DNA of 64,000 nucleotides. Source: Syntrophaceae bacterium (GTDB lineage: Bacteria; Desulfobacterota; Syntrophia; Syntrophales; UBA2192). The stretch covers positions 806,001 through 870,000 of the forward strand of contig JABLXY010000001.1 of assembly GCA_013177795.1 (NCBI GenBank), written 5' to 3'. The position numbers were made by a program, and so were the translations under genes. Of the stretch, positions 1 to 9,780 are shown piece after piece (within the stretch, counting starts at the first letter, position 1; each line of letters starts with the position of its first letter). Below the pieces are notes generated by a model, which was not told the DNA's origin, made no database searches, and saw only the letters and a program-made list of their open reading frames with translations.

Positions 1-1377
1 CACGCCGACGTTTCTCTGGTTGTGGACGAGCAGACAATCGACCCAGTTGGAATTGAATTCCCTGCCGCCGGCCGCATCGGTGACGAGGATCCCGTTCGAG
101 CCGCTGACGTTGTTGCCCCGGATCTCGGAGAACACGAATTTGCAGTTCGTCGTCGAGGCATAGGCCTGGTCGAAAATGACGCCATAGGGGTTCGTCCCCC
201 CGACCGTATCAATGAGGTCGATCTTCACGTTGCTCTGGACGATCCCGGTGACGGATTCGTGCGGGTCGGCGTTGGTCGGTTTGAACCGGACCGCCGCCGC
301 ATTGCCCCGGTAACGGATGGATCCGTTGATGACCAGGTTGCACCGCATGAGCGTGTCGACAAACAGCCCGTCGCCCGTCACGGCGGAGGTGAAGTCGATC
401 AGGACGCCGTGCATGACGATCGAGTGCCGGTACAGCGACGGGAGCACGAGCCCCGTCGTGCAGGTGATGACGGAATCGTCGGACCCGCCGGTCTTGACGC
501 CGCCGCCGAAAACGAAGAGATCGCAGCCGTGGAGGCGGGCATAATTGATCGCCTCCTGGAGCCCGTCGGTTGTCGAGGAGGATATGTCGATCGCCGAGCC
601 GTCCGGAGCATAGACGGCCCATGTGCCGGAGCCGGTCCGGACCATCTTGACGTATCCGTCCCCGGTGGCCCCGAGCCCGAGCGTCGCCCGCGCCGCGGAG
701 GCGTCCGCGTCGTCCAGGAGCGTCTTCATAAAGCTCGAGATCGTCACGCCGGGCGGCAGGGACAGCGTCGCCAGGTCGGGATCGAGCCCCATCGCAGACA
801 ATGCGTCGGCTACCGTCGTCCCGGAGGCCGCAAGGACGCCGGCCCAGTAATCGTTGACGGCCTGCATGGACAGGTCGGCCAGGTTCACGTTGTCGAACCC
901 GTCGCCGCCGTCGTTCCACTTCAGGATCTTCCCGGGGTCCGGTACCGGCAGCGTCAGCCCCGTCACGCTTGAGGAAACCGGCAGGAGGATCGACCGCCCG
1001 ATCCTCTCGGAGAGCTGCTGGATGAGCATGACGGCCCTGTCGTACCCCTCCTCGAGCGTGTCCGGGGGCATCGCGTCGCCGTGGACCAGGTCGATGAGCT
1101 GCGTCATGGCGAGCTCCCGATAGATCGTGAGAGTATAGCCCGATGCGGGAGGGGTCGCGGCGTATGAGCCTATGAGGGTAACGGTCCCGCCGGGGCCCGG
1201 GGCCGAGACCGAAACGGAATAGTCGACGTCGAGCGTGAGGATTGTTTCGGAGCCTGCCGGGCCGCCCAGGATAACCCGGAGGTCCGCCTTGTTGTACGCC
1301 TTGAAGGTGAAGGCAAAGACGGTGGTCACGCCGTCACATGCATAGGAAACCCGGTTGCTCGTCGTCGGTACGGTCAT
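1..1377 (-). CDS. Tail fibre protein with T7-type N-terminal domain (C-terminus beyond window)
   Basis: The frame is open from an ATG at 1377 to base 1 (459 codons), so the C-terminus is missing. The first ~110 residues resemble the T7 gp17 N-terminal domain that attaches the fibre to the tail: a VSYACDGVTTVFTFAF opening, then a beta-rich stretch and DTLEEGYDRAVMLIQQLSERI. The visible remainder is glycine- and asparagine-rich with repeated VVI/GVLIDFT-like turns, as in a right-handed beta-helix receptor-binding or depolymerase fibre; that fold is inferred. An AGGAGGTGAG ribosome site lies 5 bases upstream. It is the last visible gene of the leftward late operon, placed after the lysis genes. 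Confidence 0.85.
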   Translation of the reverse strand, partial: MTVPTTSNRVSYACDGVTTVFAFTFKAYNKADLRVILGGPAGSETILTLDVDYSVSVSAPGPGGTVTLIGSYAATPPASGYTLTIYRELAMTQLIDLVHGDAMPPDTLEEGYDRAVMLIQQLSERIGRSILLPVSSSVTGLTLPVPDPGKILKWNDGGDGFDNVNLADLSMQAVNDYWAGVLAASGTTVADALSAMGLDPDLATLSLPPGVTISSFMKTLLDDADASAARATLGLGATGDGYVKMVRTGSGTWAVYAPDGSAIDISSSTTDGLQEAINYARLHGCDLFVFGGGVKTGGSDDSVITCTTGLVLPSLYRHSIVMHGVLIDFTSAVTGDGLFVDTLMRCNLVINGSIRYRGNAAAVRFKPTNADPHESVTGIVQSNVKIDLIDTVGGTNPYGVIFDQAYASTTNCKFVFSEIRGNNVSGSNGILVTDAAGGREFNSNWVDCLLVHNQRNVGV

Positions 1378-1393
1378 GCGTCTCACCTCCTGG

Positions 1394-1870
1394 TCACTTC
1401 GCCACGCCGGCCTTTTTCTCCTGGGTCCGCAGCCACCCCAGGCCGAGGAGCGAGCCCACGAGGCCCAGGATCTCCTCGACGTTGAAGATGAGGGGATAGG
1501 AAGGGATCTTCACGGCCTGGGGGTCCGCTGCATGCCAGAGCACGAGTCCGCATTGCAGGGCCCACACGCCGGACGCGATGATGGCCTGGGGAACATAGTA
1601 GACGCCCAGGGATGCCCCGCAGATCCACCCGATGAACGGCCTCCAGCCGGCCACGAAGACCGAGGAATGGCCCGCCTCGATCTTGTTGACCTCGACCTGG
1701 GCGTTTTGCGCCGCCGCCTCGATCTCCGCGAGGCGAAGCTCGACCTGGGCCTGCACGGCCGGGTCCACCCTGCCCGTGATGGCGCTCCGGATGTCCCGGG
1801 AGAGCTGCCCTAGGCCGCCGAGCGTCTCCCTGATGATGCTGCCGTCGATCTTGATGTCCGCGATTCCCAT
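1394..1870 (-). CDS. Holin of the 3TM family
   Basis: 158 residues. The N-terminal half is soluble and helical (residues 1-70). Then FVAGWRPFIGWICGASLGVY, the hallmark of the 'holin of 3TMs' family, starts the first of about three membrane segments. The C-terminus is short and basic (RTQEKKAGVAK). Such proteins form inner-membrane holes that release or activate the endolysin. It lies directly downstream of the endolysin gene (3-base gap) with a GGAGGAGGG ribosome site, forming a lysis cassette. Confidence 0.85.
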   Translation of the reverse strand: MGIADIKIDGSIIRETLGGLGQLSRDIRSAITGRVDPAVQAQVELRLAEIEAAAQNAQVEVNKIEAGHSSVFVAGWRPFIGWICGASLGVYYVPQAIIASGVWALQCGLVLWHAADPQAVKIPSYPLIFNVEEILGLVGSLLGLGWLRTQEKKAGVAK

Positions 1871-1873
1871 CCG

Positions 1874-2278
1874 TCAGCCCTCCTCCATGATCCTGATGAG
1901 CTCGGCCGCCCTCACCGGGACCTGCCTCGCCCACAGAGACTGCCTCATGTGGCCCGCCGCCCCCCTGAAGTCCCCCTGCTCGATGCAGCGCAGGGTGTTT
2001 TTCCACTTCCTCATGCCCTCGAGGCCCATGTTGAACACCATGTTGACCAGCACGCCCTTCCGGTTCTCGGACAGCTCGTCCCAGTTTCCGACAAGCGTCC
2101 TTGCACCGGCCTCCGCCTCGGCCCAGTCGTTTTCGAACAGGATGTCGGCCTCGGCCCTCGAGATCCCCTTGTCCTCGAGATTCCGGCCCCATCCGATCGT
2201 CAGCCTGCCTGCCGTGCAGCGGTACGGCTTGAGCCGCAGGCCCTCGTGCCTCTTCAGCAGCTCCTTGGCCTCCGTCAT
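1874..2278 (-). CDS. Endolysin, GH24 T4-type lysozyme (muramidase)
   Basis: 134 residues. The motif HEGLRLKPYRCTAGRLTIGW gives the E-8-(D/C)-5-T catalytic signature of phage lysozymes, with Cys in the second position, a variant known in this family. It should cleave the glycan strand of peptidoglycan. No signal or SAR segment is seen, so it depends on the adjacent holin for access to the wall. The chosen ATG at 2278 overlaps the previous stop in an ATGA, indicating translational coupling; an in-frame upstream start would lie inside the neighbouring gene. Confidence 0.93.
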   Translation of the reverse strand: MTEAKELLKRHEGLRLKPYRCTAGRLTIGWGRNLEDKGISRAEADILFENDWAEAEAGARTLVGNWDELSENRKGVLVNMVFNMGLEGMRKWKNTLRCIEQGDFRGAAGHMRQSLWARQVPVRAAELIRIMEEG

Positions 2279-2625
2279 ATCTCGTTGGCCCTCATCTTCT
2301 GATGCTCCGCCTTGTGTTCCCTGAGGCCCTGCACCAGGAAATCCAGGCACGTCTCGATCCGGGCCAGCCGTTCCCCGTTGGATGAAGAATCCTTCTCGAG
2401 CCTGGAGAGGCTCTGGATGATGCCGCCGTGCGTGTTAACGCAGGTGCTCTTGTCCTGCTTCTCCTCCTGCTGCTCGTCGATGCGCTTGTGCACCTTGTCC
2501 AGGCCCTCGTCGATTTTCCGGTCCAGCGAGGCCTGTCTGGAAAAAAGCCACCCGAAGATCGTCATCGTAGCCACCCCGACAATCGACCCCGCCGCCAGCA
2601 GCTGGGGCCACGTTACGTTCTCCAT
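2275..2625 (-). CDS. Small membrane-anchored coiled-coil protein of the lysis cassette
   Basis: 116 residues. One N-terminal membrane segment (about residues 8-28, LLAAGSIVGVATMTIFGWLF) is followed by a charged heptad-rich coiled coil (RKIDEGLDKVHKRIDEQQEEK and SRLEKDSSSNGERLARIETC). The layout and position just before the endolysin fit an i-spanin or a haemolysin XhlA-like accessory; I cannot decide between them. No o-spanin lipoprotein frame was noticed nested in it. The ribosome site GGAGG is 9 bases upstream of the ATG. Confidence 0.7.
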   Translation of the reverse strand: MENVTWPQLLAAGSIVGVATMTIFGWLFSRQASLDRKIDEGLDKVHKRIDEQQEEKQDKSTCVNTHGGIIQSLSRLEKDSSSNGERLARIETCLDFLVQGLREHKAEHQKMRANEI

Positions 2626-2642
2626 CCATCCGATCCTCCCCG

Positions 2643-5600
2643 TCAGAATGCGGGCCTTCTCGCCTCGGCCCGGCGGGTGCGCGCTTCCTGCACTTCCTGG
2701 GCGAGCTCCGGGAACTCTTCCAGGAGCTTCGCCTGGGCAAGCCGCCGCCAGCGCATGACGGCGCTCCGGATGAGGTAGGACCTGCCGCCCTCCTCGCCTT
2801 CGCTCTGCCGCTGGTAATCCTCGCCCTGCACAAGCTCCTCGAGGTAGTCCCTCAGGCCCCGGCCCTGGCCGTCCTTGGCCTCGTTGCCGGCCAGCTGCAC
2901 GTAGCGGTCATATTGCTCGGGCGTGAGCTCCCGGCCGAAGACGTGCTTCGAGGGCATGCCCACCCGGATCCGGTTCCGGACGATCTCCTCGTCGATCTGC
3001 GAGCCGGCGCGCTTTGACGTGAAGACCGGCGAGACCATGTCCGGGCCCAGGGCGCCCGAGAGGACTACGGGCTCGCCCCAGAGGTTCCGCCGGGGCGGCA
3101 GCGATTCGCTCCAGGAGGGGATCCGGGCCTTGATCGCGTCGAGCATGGAATTGACCTCGCGCACCGTCGAGTCCTGGACCCGCGCGGCCTGGCCCACAAT
3201 GCCGGGGACCAGGGAGCCGGCGAGCTTCTCGACGAACTTCTCCCCGTAGCGGTCGGGGTCCGAGACGGCCGTCACGAGATCGGCGATCCCGCGGACGTAG
3301 GTTTTCGACATGATGTTCTTCGCGATGGCCATGACCCCGCCGGCCACCAGCTTCTCGACGTCGTCGTCGGCGTCCGCTTCTTCGACCTGGTTGATGAGCT
3401 CCGCGATGTCGGCCGCGATCCCGATGAGGCCGCCCACGGGGTCCAGCCGGTTGTAGGAGTAGTAGGTGTCGCCGATCCTGATGGAGTGAGGCTGCCATCC
3501 CGTTCTCTGCAGCGCCTGGCGCATCTCCCGGTTCGACGGCCCCGAGCCCGTGATGTAGCCCGCCGCGGCCAGCGACCCCATCGTGGCCATCGTGAAGGTC
3601 CCCAGGGCGATCCGCGCCAGGGCGAGGTCCCGCTCGGCGCCGCCGGCCCGGATGTCGGCCAGTACGTTCCTGGACAGCAGGGCCAGGGGCGTCCGCTCGC
3701 CGACGAATTTCATGATGTTCGCCGGGGTGCGCACGAAGGGCACGAAGTACCGGATCCAGGGATTCATGACGGCGAGCCGCTGGAAGCCCTTTCCGAAATT
3801 GCCGAGGTCCTGCTGGAAGGTGAGGTAGCGGCCGGCATTGATGCCCGCGATCCGGAGATCCTCCGGCGGGTTGTCCAGGATCTCGAGAATCCTCTCCGCG
3901 AGCTTCTCGCCCTCGAGGCCCTCCTGGACGGCCTGACGGTAGGCCCGGGCGTGCAGCTCCATCCGGTAGCCGATCGCCTTGAAGAACTGGTCCTCTCCCT
4001 CGAGGAACTTCCCGGAGGTCCGCACGACCTCCCCGAGGCCGTCGACGGCCCGGGCGAGCAGCCCGCCCTCCTCGAGGGCGTCGGACGAGATCCGGCCGAT
4101 CGCCTTCCCGAGGTAGGTCTGCTTCAGGTTCTCCGCCGTGATGGCCTTGCGATGGATGAGGTCGAACTTGTTGTAGAAGTCCTGCGGGCCGAGGCTCCGC
4201 GCCATCTCGTTCATGGCCCGGCTCAGGTCGATGAGATCCAGCCCAGAGACGCCCTCCTTGTTCAGGGCCTCTCCGACCAGCTTCCAGGCGTCCTTCATGC
4301 CCTCCGTGATCGCGTAGAGCATCCGCCCGGCCTCGCCCTCGGCGACGGCCCGGTCGCCCGTGAGTTTCGAGATCTTCCCGGCAAGCCACCGCTCCGGGAT
4401 CTGCAGCAGCGCCGCGATCGTGTCGCCGATCACGTTGGCCGAGTGGCTCACGGGGTTCGACGTCAGGGCGTTGACGTAGGCCTCGAAGAGCATGTCCGGG
4501 CCCTTCGCCGCCTGGCGGACGAACTTCGAGACCTGCTCCGGGGTCCCGAGGTCCATCATCATCCGGGCCATATCCTTCGAGTAACCGACGCCACCGGCCT
4601 TCTGGATGATCTCCTGGAGCTGCTCCTGCATGCTCCGGTCGGCGCGGGCGACGATCTTGAAGGCGTTGAGGGCCCGGCCGGCCTCGGCTCGGAATTTGAA
4701 GTACTGGCTCTGGATCGCGTAGTGGACGGCAAACTGCTTCTGGAAGTTGTAGAGGTCCTCGTCGGTCGCCATGGGAGAGGCGGCGCGGGCCGCCAGTCTG
4801 GACAGTTCGGCCCCGCTCGACAGGTGCATCATCCGCATCGCCATGACCTCTTTTGCATCCAGAGCCCCGCCGCCGGTCATCTTGATGAGCCGCGCAGGCG
4901 AAATCCCCATCTCCTTCGCCAGGAGCTCCGTCTGCGCATGGGACTGATAACCCCTCGCCCTGAGCATCTCCTCGGGGAAGGAGGCGCTCATCCCGTCGAT
5001 CGCGGCCCTGACGTCGTCGGGAGTCTCGATCCGGTTCCAGTTGATCTCGAGCTCGGGAACCTCGGCGAGGTTCATCCTGCGGTCCTTGAGAAAGGCGCTG
5101 GCGCGGGCCATGAAGTCATCCGGCAGCCGGACGGAAGGAGACTGCCCAGCCTTGTAGGCGGCGATTTCCTCCCCCACCTTGGCCGGGCGATAGTAGGCGC
5201 TTGCAGGCCTGCCCGCGATCCACCCCTGCATCGGGGTCACGATGTCGCGGAAGGTGGACCATCCCCGCTGCATGCGGGGATCGGCATAGGCCATGTCGGT
5301 CAAGGTGTTGTTGTAGATCAGGTTGTTGACCTGGGCATGGTCGAGGGACGGCGCGTCGTCCGTATAGCCCACCACGCGCGAGGCGCCGAATTCGCGGGTA
5401 CGGCCGCGGATGTAATTCGAGGCTTCCTGGTAATTGTTCAGGAGCTTGTTGGGGACCTCCTGGATCGCCCGGATCCGGTTCCGGGCGTCCAGGTAGAGAA
5501 GGGTTGCAAATTCCCTGGGGGTCCTGAGGATCGCTCCGAGGCGGGCCAGGCTCTCTGAGCCCGACACCTCGATCCCGAGCAGGTGATGCTCCTTTTCGGG

Positions 5601-8297
5601 AGAAAGAAGCTCGTCGGTCCACCCGGCGGGCTTTTTCAGGTCGAGCACTTCCGGGATATGCGTTTCGGGATGGATGAATCCGTATTTCCCGGAGTCGATG
5701 ACGACGTGGCCCTTGTACTCCGCGCCGGGGATCGCGAGTTTTTCCTGGATCTTTGCGAGCTTTTCCTTGAAAAGCCGCGAGAACTGGAGGTCCTGGGCCG
5801 AGGGCGACGGGGCGCCCCCGGGGTGATTGTGCAGCAAATAGAACCCGTCGGCCCCCAGCCGGCCGGCCCGGCTCTGGATCTCGTAGATGGCTTTCTCGGC
5901 CCGGAGCGGGAACGCGGCGAAGCCGGGCATCCGCGAGGTGTAGCCCTCGTGGCCGACGATCCGGTTTCCCTTGAGGTAGACGATGCGGAGGGTTTCGTAG
6001 CGGGGGTCCCGGTAGACCTGGGCGACGGCCGCCAGGTCCTCGGCCGTCTCTACGACTTGCCCTCGTAGATTGACGGAACCGGAGCGGATGAGGTCTCTTC
6101 GGATGCCGACGCCGAGGGTTTTGACGCCTCCAGCACGTTCCAGCGCTCCTCCGAAGGTGGCCACACCGCGCCCGAGGTCCTCGAGCTCGTCGAAGAGTTC
6201 CCGCCGGATGTGATATCTTCGGATGTCATCGGCGACGGCTGCGGGGTCTGGGGCCTTGAGGCCCGCCGCTTCGTGCGCTTTCTTGACGAGATCTTCGTTG
6301 ACATACCACTTGCTCCAGTCTTCGAGCTGCCCCCGGAGGTCCTCGATCTTCGCGCGGACCGCCTCGGGGTCCTTGACGTTGACGCCGAGCTTTTTCGCCC
6401 GCTCGGGCCGCTTGGCCGCCCCCAGGACGGCGTTGAGGTCCTCCCGGAGGTCGCCGACGATCTTCGAGACGGCCTTCGCCAGGGTCTTCGCCCGCTCGAT
6501 CGCCGAGTCGTCGAACCCGAACATGTCGGGCTGATCCGTCAGCGGGACCCTGGGCGCCGTCTTGAGGGCCTTGACGAAATGGCTGATCTCGTCATAGCCG
6601 GCCCTCCCGTTTTCCAATGCAAATTTTACTCCTGCCCGCTGGAGGGCTTCGTCTCCTGGGGCCGCGGCTGATACGGCCTCGGCTGCATCCGGGCTAATCT
6701 TGCGATTTCGGAATTGGGCATAAGTATCATCAGAGGCATGCGTGCCGATTGTAAATCCTCTGCCGACAAGGCCCTTCCGCTCGGAAAGTCCAGGATCGTA
6801 GCTCCCCCGGTTTTGCCGGAAGAATTCCGCGTGGTCATAGATCGTGCCCTTCCCTTCGAGGATATTGCTCTCGGCCGCAATCCTGCGGGCCGCGTTCACG
6901 TCGAAGCCGTCGGCTTCCCGGATGACCTGGGCGTTGACCTCCTTGACGCCAAGGCGCTTCGCGAGCTCGAGCCGATGGTGCCCGTTGGCCACATAAAGTT
7001 TACCGTCCCGGGATTCCCAGAGCAAGAGGTTTCCGGCCGCCAGGTCGTTCCATTCGCCGGACAGCTGTTTCTGGATCCCCTCGGCGTTGACGTCGAGCTT
7101 GAACTGCAGCGATTCGGGAATCGCCCCGATATCCTTGACGGCCACCCGATGCACCGGGAACCGGCCCGGGTCGAGCACGACACTCGCCTTGTCCGGCTTC
7201 ACGTTCGGTTCGTGACCGACGAAGCTCCGCCCGAACACGTCCCAGAGGTCCTCGTACGCCGTCTCGACGGTTCCCCTGAGGGCCTTGCCCTCGCCCCCGA
7301 AGACGCCCATGTAGTCGGCTGCCGGCCCACGGTCCGGGGGCCGCATCTCCGGCCAGCCGTAAGGCTCCGGCCTGCCGGCGCGGCCGAAGCCCTCGATCTC
7401 GGCATCCAGGGTCCCGCCCAGGGTGCGGCCCTCGCCCCGCCCCGCGATGTCCATGTACTCCTCGGCAGGCCCGCGCCGGTAGCCGAAAACGTCTTCCCAA
7501 TGCTCCCGGCCGGCGAGATCCGGAGGCTCCCGGCGTCCGAGGATGTTCCAGTAGTCGTTCACTTCAGCCGGGATCGTGCCCCGCGCCGTGAATCCCTCGC
7601 GGCCGAAGCCCGGCATCTCGTCGAAGGGAAGCCGGGGCTCTCTCGTCGTCCCGAAACCGCCCATCTCCTGCCAGAGATCGTCGCTGACTTCCCTCGAGAT
7701 CGGGTCGAGTTTCTCACCGCCCAGGATCTTCTCCTTGATGGCCTGCCGGGCCTTGCGGATCGCCTCGGCCGAGGTCTTGATCCCGCGCTTCTCGAAGGCC
7801 CTGTAGACGGCTTTCTCCATCTTGTTCTCGACCGTGGCGCCGGAGAACAGACCGGCGAGCACATTGAAGGGGAGCGCGAGCCAGGGGCTCCGCTCCTCGA
7901 CGCCCTCCGTCGCCATGCCGATCGGGTAGTCCATCACGGCGCCGGCCGCGCCCGATACGGCCCCCTGCCCTGCCGCCTTCCCGGCCGCCCGGGCCCCCTG
8001 CTGCAGGATCGTGAGTCCGGCCCGGCCCGCAAAACCGCCCGTGAAAGCCGTCGTCGGGTCGATCCAGGGGTCCTCGACGCCGCCGAGTTCCCTCTCGGCC
8101 TCCTTGTCCAGGGGCTTGCCGGCGCGCCGGGCCTGCTCCTGCATCATGCGGCGGAACTGCGCCGCCGCGTCGTCGCCGCCGAGGGGCCGCTGGACACTCC
8201 CCGCGGGGTGCTTCGCCAGGAGATCCTCGAGTTCCTCGTCCTCCGTCGAGAACTTCCGTGTCGCGAGATAGCGATCCTCGTAACTATCGACCGGCAT
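2643..8297 (-). CDS. Giant ejection (internal virion) protein with ParB-like and RadC/JAMM domains
   Basis: 1884 residues, in the place of T7 gp16 (last of the internal virion proteins, before lysis). Visible parts: N-terminal helical region with a hydrophobic patch; a ParB/sulfiredoxin-like domain near residue 440 (YVANGHHRLELAKRLG); a RadC-type JAMM domain near residue 820 (LLHNHPGGAPSPSAQD, an HxHP...PSxxD metal site, with GHEG as candidate Glu); a long helical C-terminal half with a hydrophobic stretch (ALGTFTMATMGSLAAAGYI). No lytic transglycosylase motif was recognised. I chose the ATG at 8297, preceded by AAGGGGAAAAGG, over a GTG 21 bases earlier. Proteins of this kind enter the cell with the DNA; the extra domains fit the 'polyvalent protein' concept. 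Confidence 0.85.
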   Translation of the reverse strand: MPVDSYEDRYLATRKFSTEDEELEDLLAKHPAGSVQRPLGGDDAAAQFRRMMQEQARRAGKPLDKEAERELGGVEDPWIDPTTAFTGGFAGRAGLTILQQGARAAGKAAGQGAVSGAAGAVMDYPIGMATEGVEERSPWLALPFNVLAGLFSGATVENKMEKAVYRAFEKRGIKTSAEAIRKARQAIKEKILGGEKLDPISREVSDDLWQEMGGFGTTREPRLPFDEMPGFGREGFTARGTIPAEVNDYWNILGRREPPDLAGREHWEDVFGYRRGPAEEYMDIAGRGEGRTLGGTLDAEIEGFGRAGRPEPYGWPEMRPPDRGPAADYMGVFGGEGKALRGTVETAYEDLWDVFGRSFVGHEPNVKPDKASVVLDPGRFPVHRVAVKDIGAIPESLQFKLDVNAEGIQKQLSGEWNDLAAGNLLLWESRDGKLYVANGHHRLELAKRLGVKEVNAQVIREADGFDVNAARRIAAESNILEGKGTIYDHAEFFRQNRGSYDPGLSERKGLVGRGFTIGTHASDDTYAQFRNRKISPDAAEAVSAAAPGDEALQRAGVKFALENGRAGYDEISHFVKALKTAPRVPLTDQPDMFGFDDSAIERAKTLAKAVSKIVGDLREDLNAVLGAAKRPERAKKLGVNVKDPEAVRAKIEDLRGQLEDWSKWYVNEDLVKKAHEAAGLKAPDPAAVADDIRRYHIRRELFDELEDLGRGVATFGGALERAGGVKTLGVGIRRDLIRSGSVNLRGQVVETAEDLAAVAQVYRDPRYETLRIVYLKGNRIVGHEGYTSRMPGFAAFPLRAEKAIYEIQSRAGRLGADGFYLLHNHPGGAPSPSAQDLQFSRLFKEKLAKIQEKLAIPGAEYKGHVVIDSGKYGFIHPETHIPEVLDLKKPAGWTDELLSPEKEHHLLGIEVSGSESLARLGAILRTPREFATLLYLDARNRIRAIQEVPNKLLNNYQEASNYIRGRTREFGASRVVGYTDDAPSLDHAQVNNLIYNNTLTDMAYADPRMQRGWSTFRDIVTPMQGWIAGRPASAYYRPAKVGEEIAAYKAGQSPSVRLPDDFMARASAFLKDRRMNLAEVPELEINWNRIETPDDVRAAIDGMSASFPEEMLRARGYQSHAQTELLAKEMGISPARLIKMTGGGALDAKEVMAMRMMHLSSGAELSRLAARAASPMATDEDLYNFQKQFAVHYAIQSQYFKFRAEAGRALNAFKIVARADRSMQEQLQEIIQKAGGVGYSKDMARMMMDLGTPEQVSKFVRQAAKGPDMLFEAYVNALTSNPVSHSANVIGDTIAALLQIPERWLAGKISKLTGDRAVAEGEAGRMLYAITEGMKDAWKLVGEALNKEGVSGLDLIDLSRAMNEMARSLGPQDFYNKFDLIHRKAITAENLKQTYLGKAIGRISSDALEEGGLLARAVDGLGEVVRTSGKFLEGEDQFFKAIGYRMELHARAYRQAVQEGLEGEKLAERILEILDNPPEDLRIAGINAGRYLTFQQDLGNFGKGFQRLAVMNPWIRYFVPFVRTPANIMKFVGERTPLALLSRNVLADIRAGGAERDLALARIALGTFTMATMGSLAAAGYITGSGPSNREMRQALQRTGWQPHSIRIGDTYYSYNRLDPVGGLIGIAADIAELINQVEEADADDDVEKLVAGGVMAIAKNIMSKTYVRGIADLVTAVSDPDRYGEKFVEKLAGSLVPGIVGQAARVQDSTVREVNSMLDAIKARIPSWSESLPPRRNLWGEPVVLSGALGPDMVSPVFTSKRAGSQIDEEIVRNRIRVGMPSKHVFGRELTPEQYDRYVQLAGNEAKDGQGRGLRDYLEELVQGEDYQRQSEGEEGGRSYLIRSAVMRWRRLAQAKLLEEFPELAQEVQEARTRRAEARRPAF

Positions 8298-9771
8298 CCG
8301 TCCTTTTCCCCTTGTCACTTTCGCTCAGGAGCTTTCCGGTTTCGAAATAGCCGCGGTAGAGCCGGAGGGCCCTGGCGGCCCGGCTGGCCTCGGTACGCGA
8401 CAGGGTTCCCGCCCGGTACGATTCGGCGACCCATTTTTCGAGCATGTCCACATCCGCCGCGTCCACGGGCCTGCGGCCCCCCACCTTCGGCAGGGCGCTC
8501 GCCGGATCGAATCTCGCGTTGTAGACCTTCGCGATCGTGACGGCCGCGTTGAAGACGTCCTTGTCCCTGAGATCGCTCTCCTTGATGGCCTGGTTGAGCT
8601 GCCCCACGGCCGCGATGTACTGCGGCATGTTCTCGTGCCGCATGCTCTCCGGCGTGTCGCCGCCCAGGATGACGCTTTTCAGAAGCCCCGTCGCGAGGCC
8701 GTAATAGCTCTTTTCGCCCCCTGCCCCGCCCTCCTTGTTCTCGCGGTCGAGTATGCCCAGCAGGATGTTCTTGTCCTTCCAGGACACGCCGGAGAGCCGC
8801 CGAATCTGTTTGGCGGAGATGATCTCCCCCAATGCGATCCGCTCGTGGGCGTCGTAGAAGGCATAGGGCGAGCTGCGGTCCTCGCGGTGCTCGACATAGG
8901 CCCTGAGCTCCCGGGCCTCCTCGCGCCGGATGTTCCCCTGCATGAGCTCGCGGTCGATGTCTTCCGGCGTGAGCTTGTCGAGGTTCTGGAGGAGCTCGCG
9001 GGCGCGTTGCTCCGAGGCCCGCCGGATCTGGTTGTCCTTGATCTGCTCGATCCGTTCGTCCTCGTCGATCCTGCTTCTCCAGGCGGCATCGGCCTTGCGG
9101 ACGAGCTCGTCGCGCCTCAGAGGGGGGATGTTCGGCAGGAAATCGGCCTCCCGCAGCCGGATCTTCGCCGCGGCGGGATCCCGGTCGATCAGCAGGTTCG
9201 CCTTGTGCTCCTCGTGCTTGCCGACGAAGTCCGTGACCTCCTTCTGGACTTCCTGGGCCGTGTAGATCCCGGTGCGCTGCGCGGCCCGGAGCCGGCTGAT
9301 GTAGCCGTCGATCATCTCCTGCTGCTCGGCCTCGGTCCCGGCCGCCTGGACCCTCTGCAGGGTGAGGTCCCGGTCCTCGGCGAGGCTTGCCCGGTGGAAG
9401 TCGCGCCGCTTCGCTTGGTAGAGGTCGTTGTACTTCCGGTGTCCCGCCTCCTGGAGTTGCCCGTGCTCGCGTTCCATGAGCGCGCGGAGCTGCGGGTCCT
9501 CGATCTCCTCGAGGTACTTCTCGATCCGCTCCCTGGCGTCATCGAGGCCCCGGAATTTCCCCGCCTGGACGTCTTCGAAGGGGGTGTTCTCGAGTCCCGT
9601 CACGGCGTCGTCGTACAGGCGGCTCGCCCAGGTCCTGAAGCGGGCATAGGCAACGAGACGGTCGGCGTCCCGCTGCTTCTCGACCTCCTTCATGCCGTAC
9701 TCGTGGATCTTCCCGCCTGCCTCCTGGAGGCCCCGGGAAGCCCTGGAAAGGGATGAATAGTCGAGCTTCAT
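8284..9771 (-). CDS. Internal virion protein C-like (T7 gp15 position)
   Basis: 495 residues, almost entirely charged and predicted helical (for example RERIEKYLEEIEDPQLRALM and RRASEQRARELLQNLDKL). It sits between the gp14-like and gp16-like genes, exactly where T7-type phages keep gp15, a component of the periplasmic ejection tube. Assignment rests on position, size and composition, not on a diagnostic motif. It overlaps the next gene by 14 bases. Confidence 0.72.
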   Translation of the reverse strand: MKLDYSSLSRASRGLQEAGGKIHEYGMKEVEKQRDADRLVAYARFRTWASRLYDDAVTGLENTPFEDVQAGKFRGLDDARERIEKYLEEIEDPQLRALMEREHGQLQEAGHRKYNDLYQAKRRDFHRASLAEDRDLTLQRVQAAGTEAEQQEMIDGYISRLRAAQRTGIYTAQEVQKEVTDFVGKHEEHKANLLIDRDPAAAKIRLREADFLPNIPPLRRDELVRKADAAWRSRIDEDERIEQIKDNQIRRASEQRARELLQNLDKLTPEDIDRELMQGNIRREEARELRAYVEHREDRSSPYAFYDAHERIALGEIISAKQIRRLSGVSWKDKNILLGILDRENKEGGAGGEKSYYGLATGLLKSVILGGDTPESMRHENMPQYIAAVGQLNQAIKESDLRDKDVFNAAVTIAKVYNARFDPASALPKVGGRRPVDAADVDMLEKWVAESYRAGTLSRTEASRAARALRLYRGYFETGKLLSESDKGKRTDAGR

Positions 9772-9780
9772 CGTCCGCTC

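Noticed and set aside
3486-5558. Long plus-strand open frame (690 codons)
   Set aside because: Antisense to the ejection protein in a GC-rich region; composition is Arg/Gly/Pro-rich without recognisable domains.
6714-8540. Long plus-strand open frame (608 codons)
   Set aside because: Also antisense to well supported virion genes; a GC-rich artefact.
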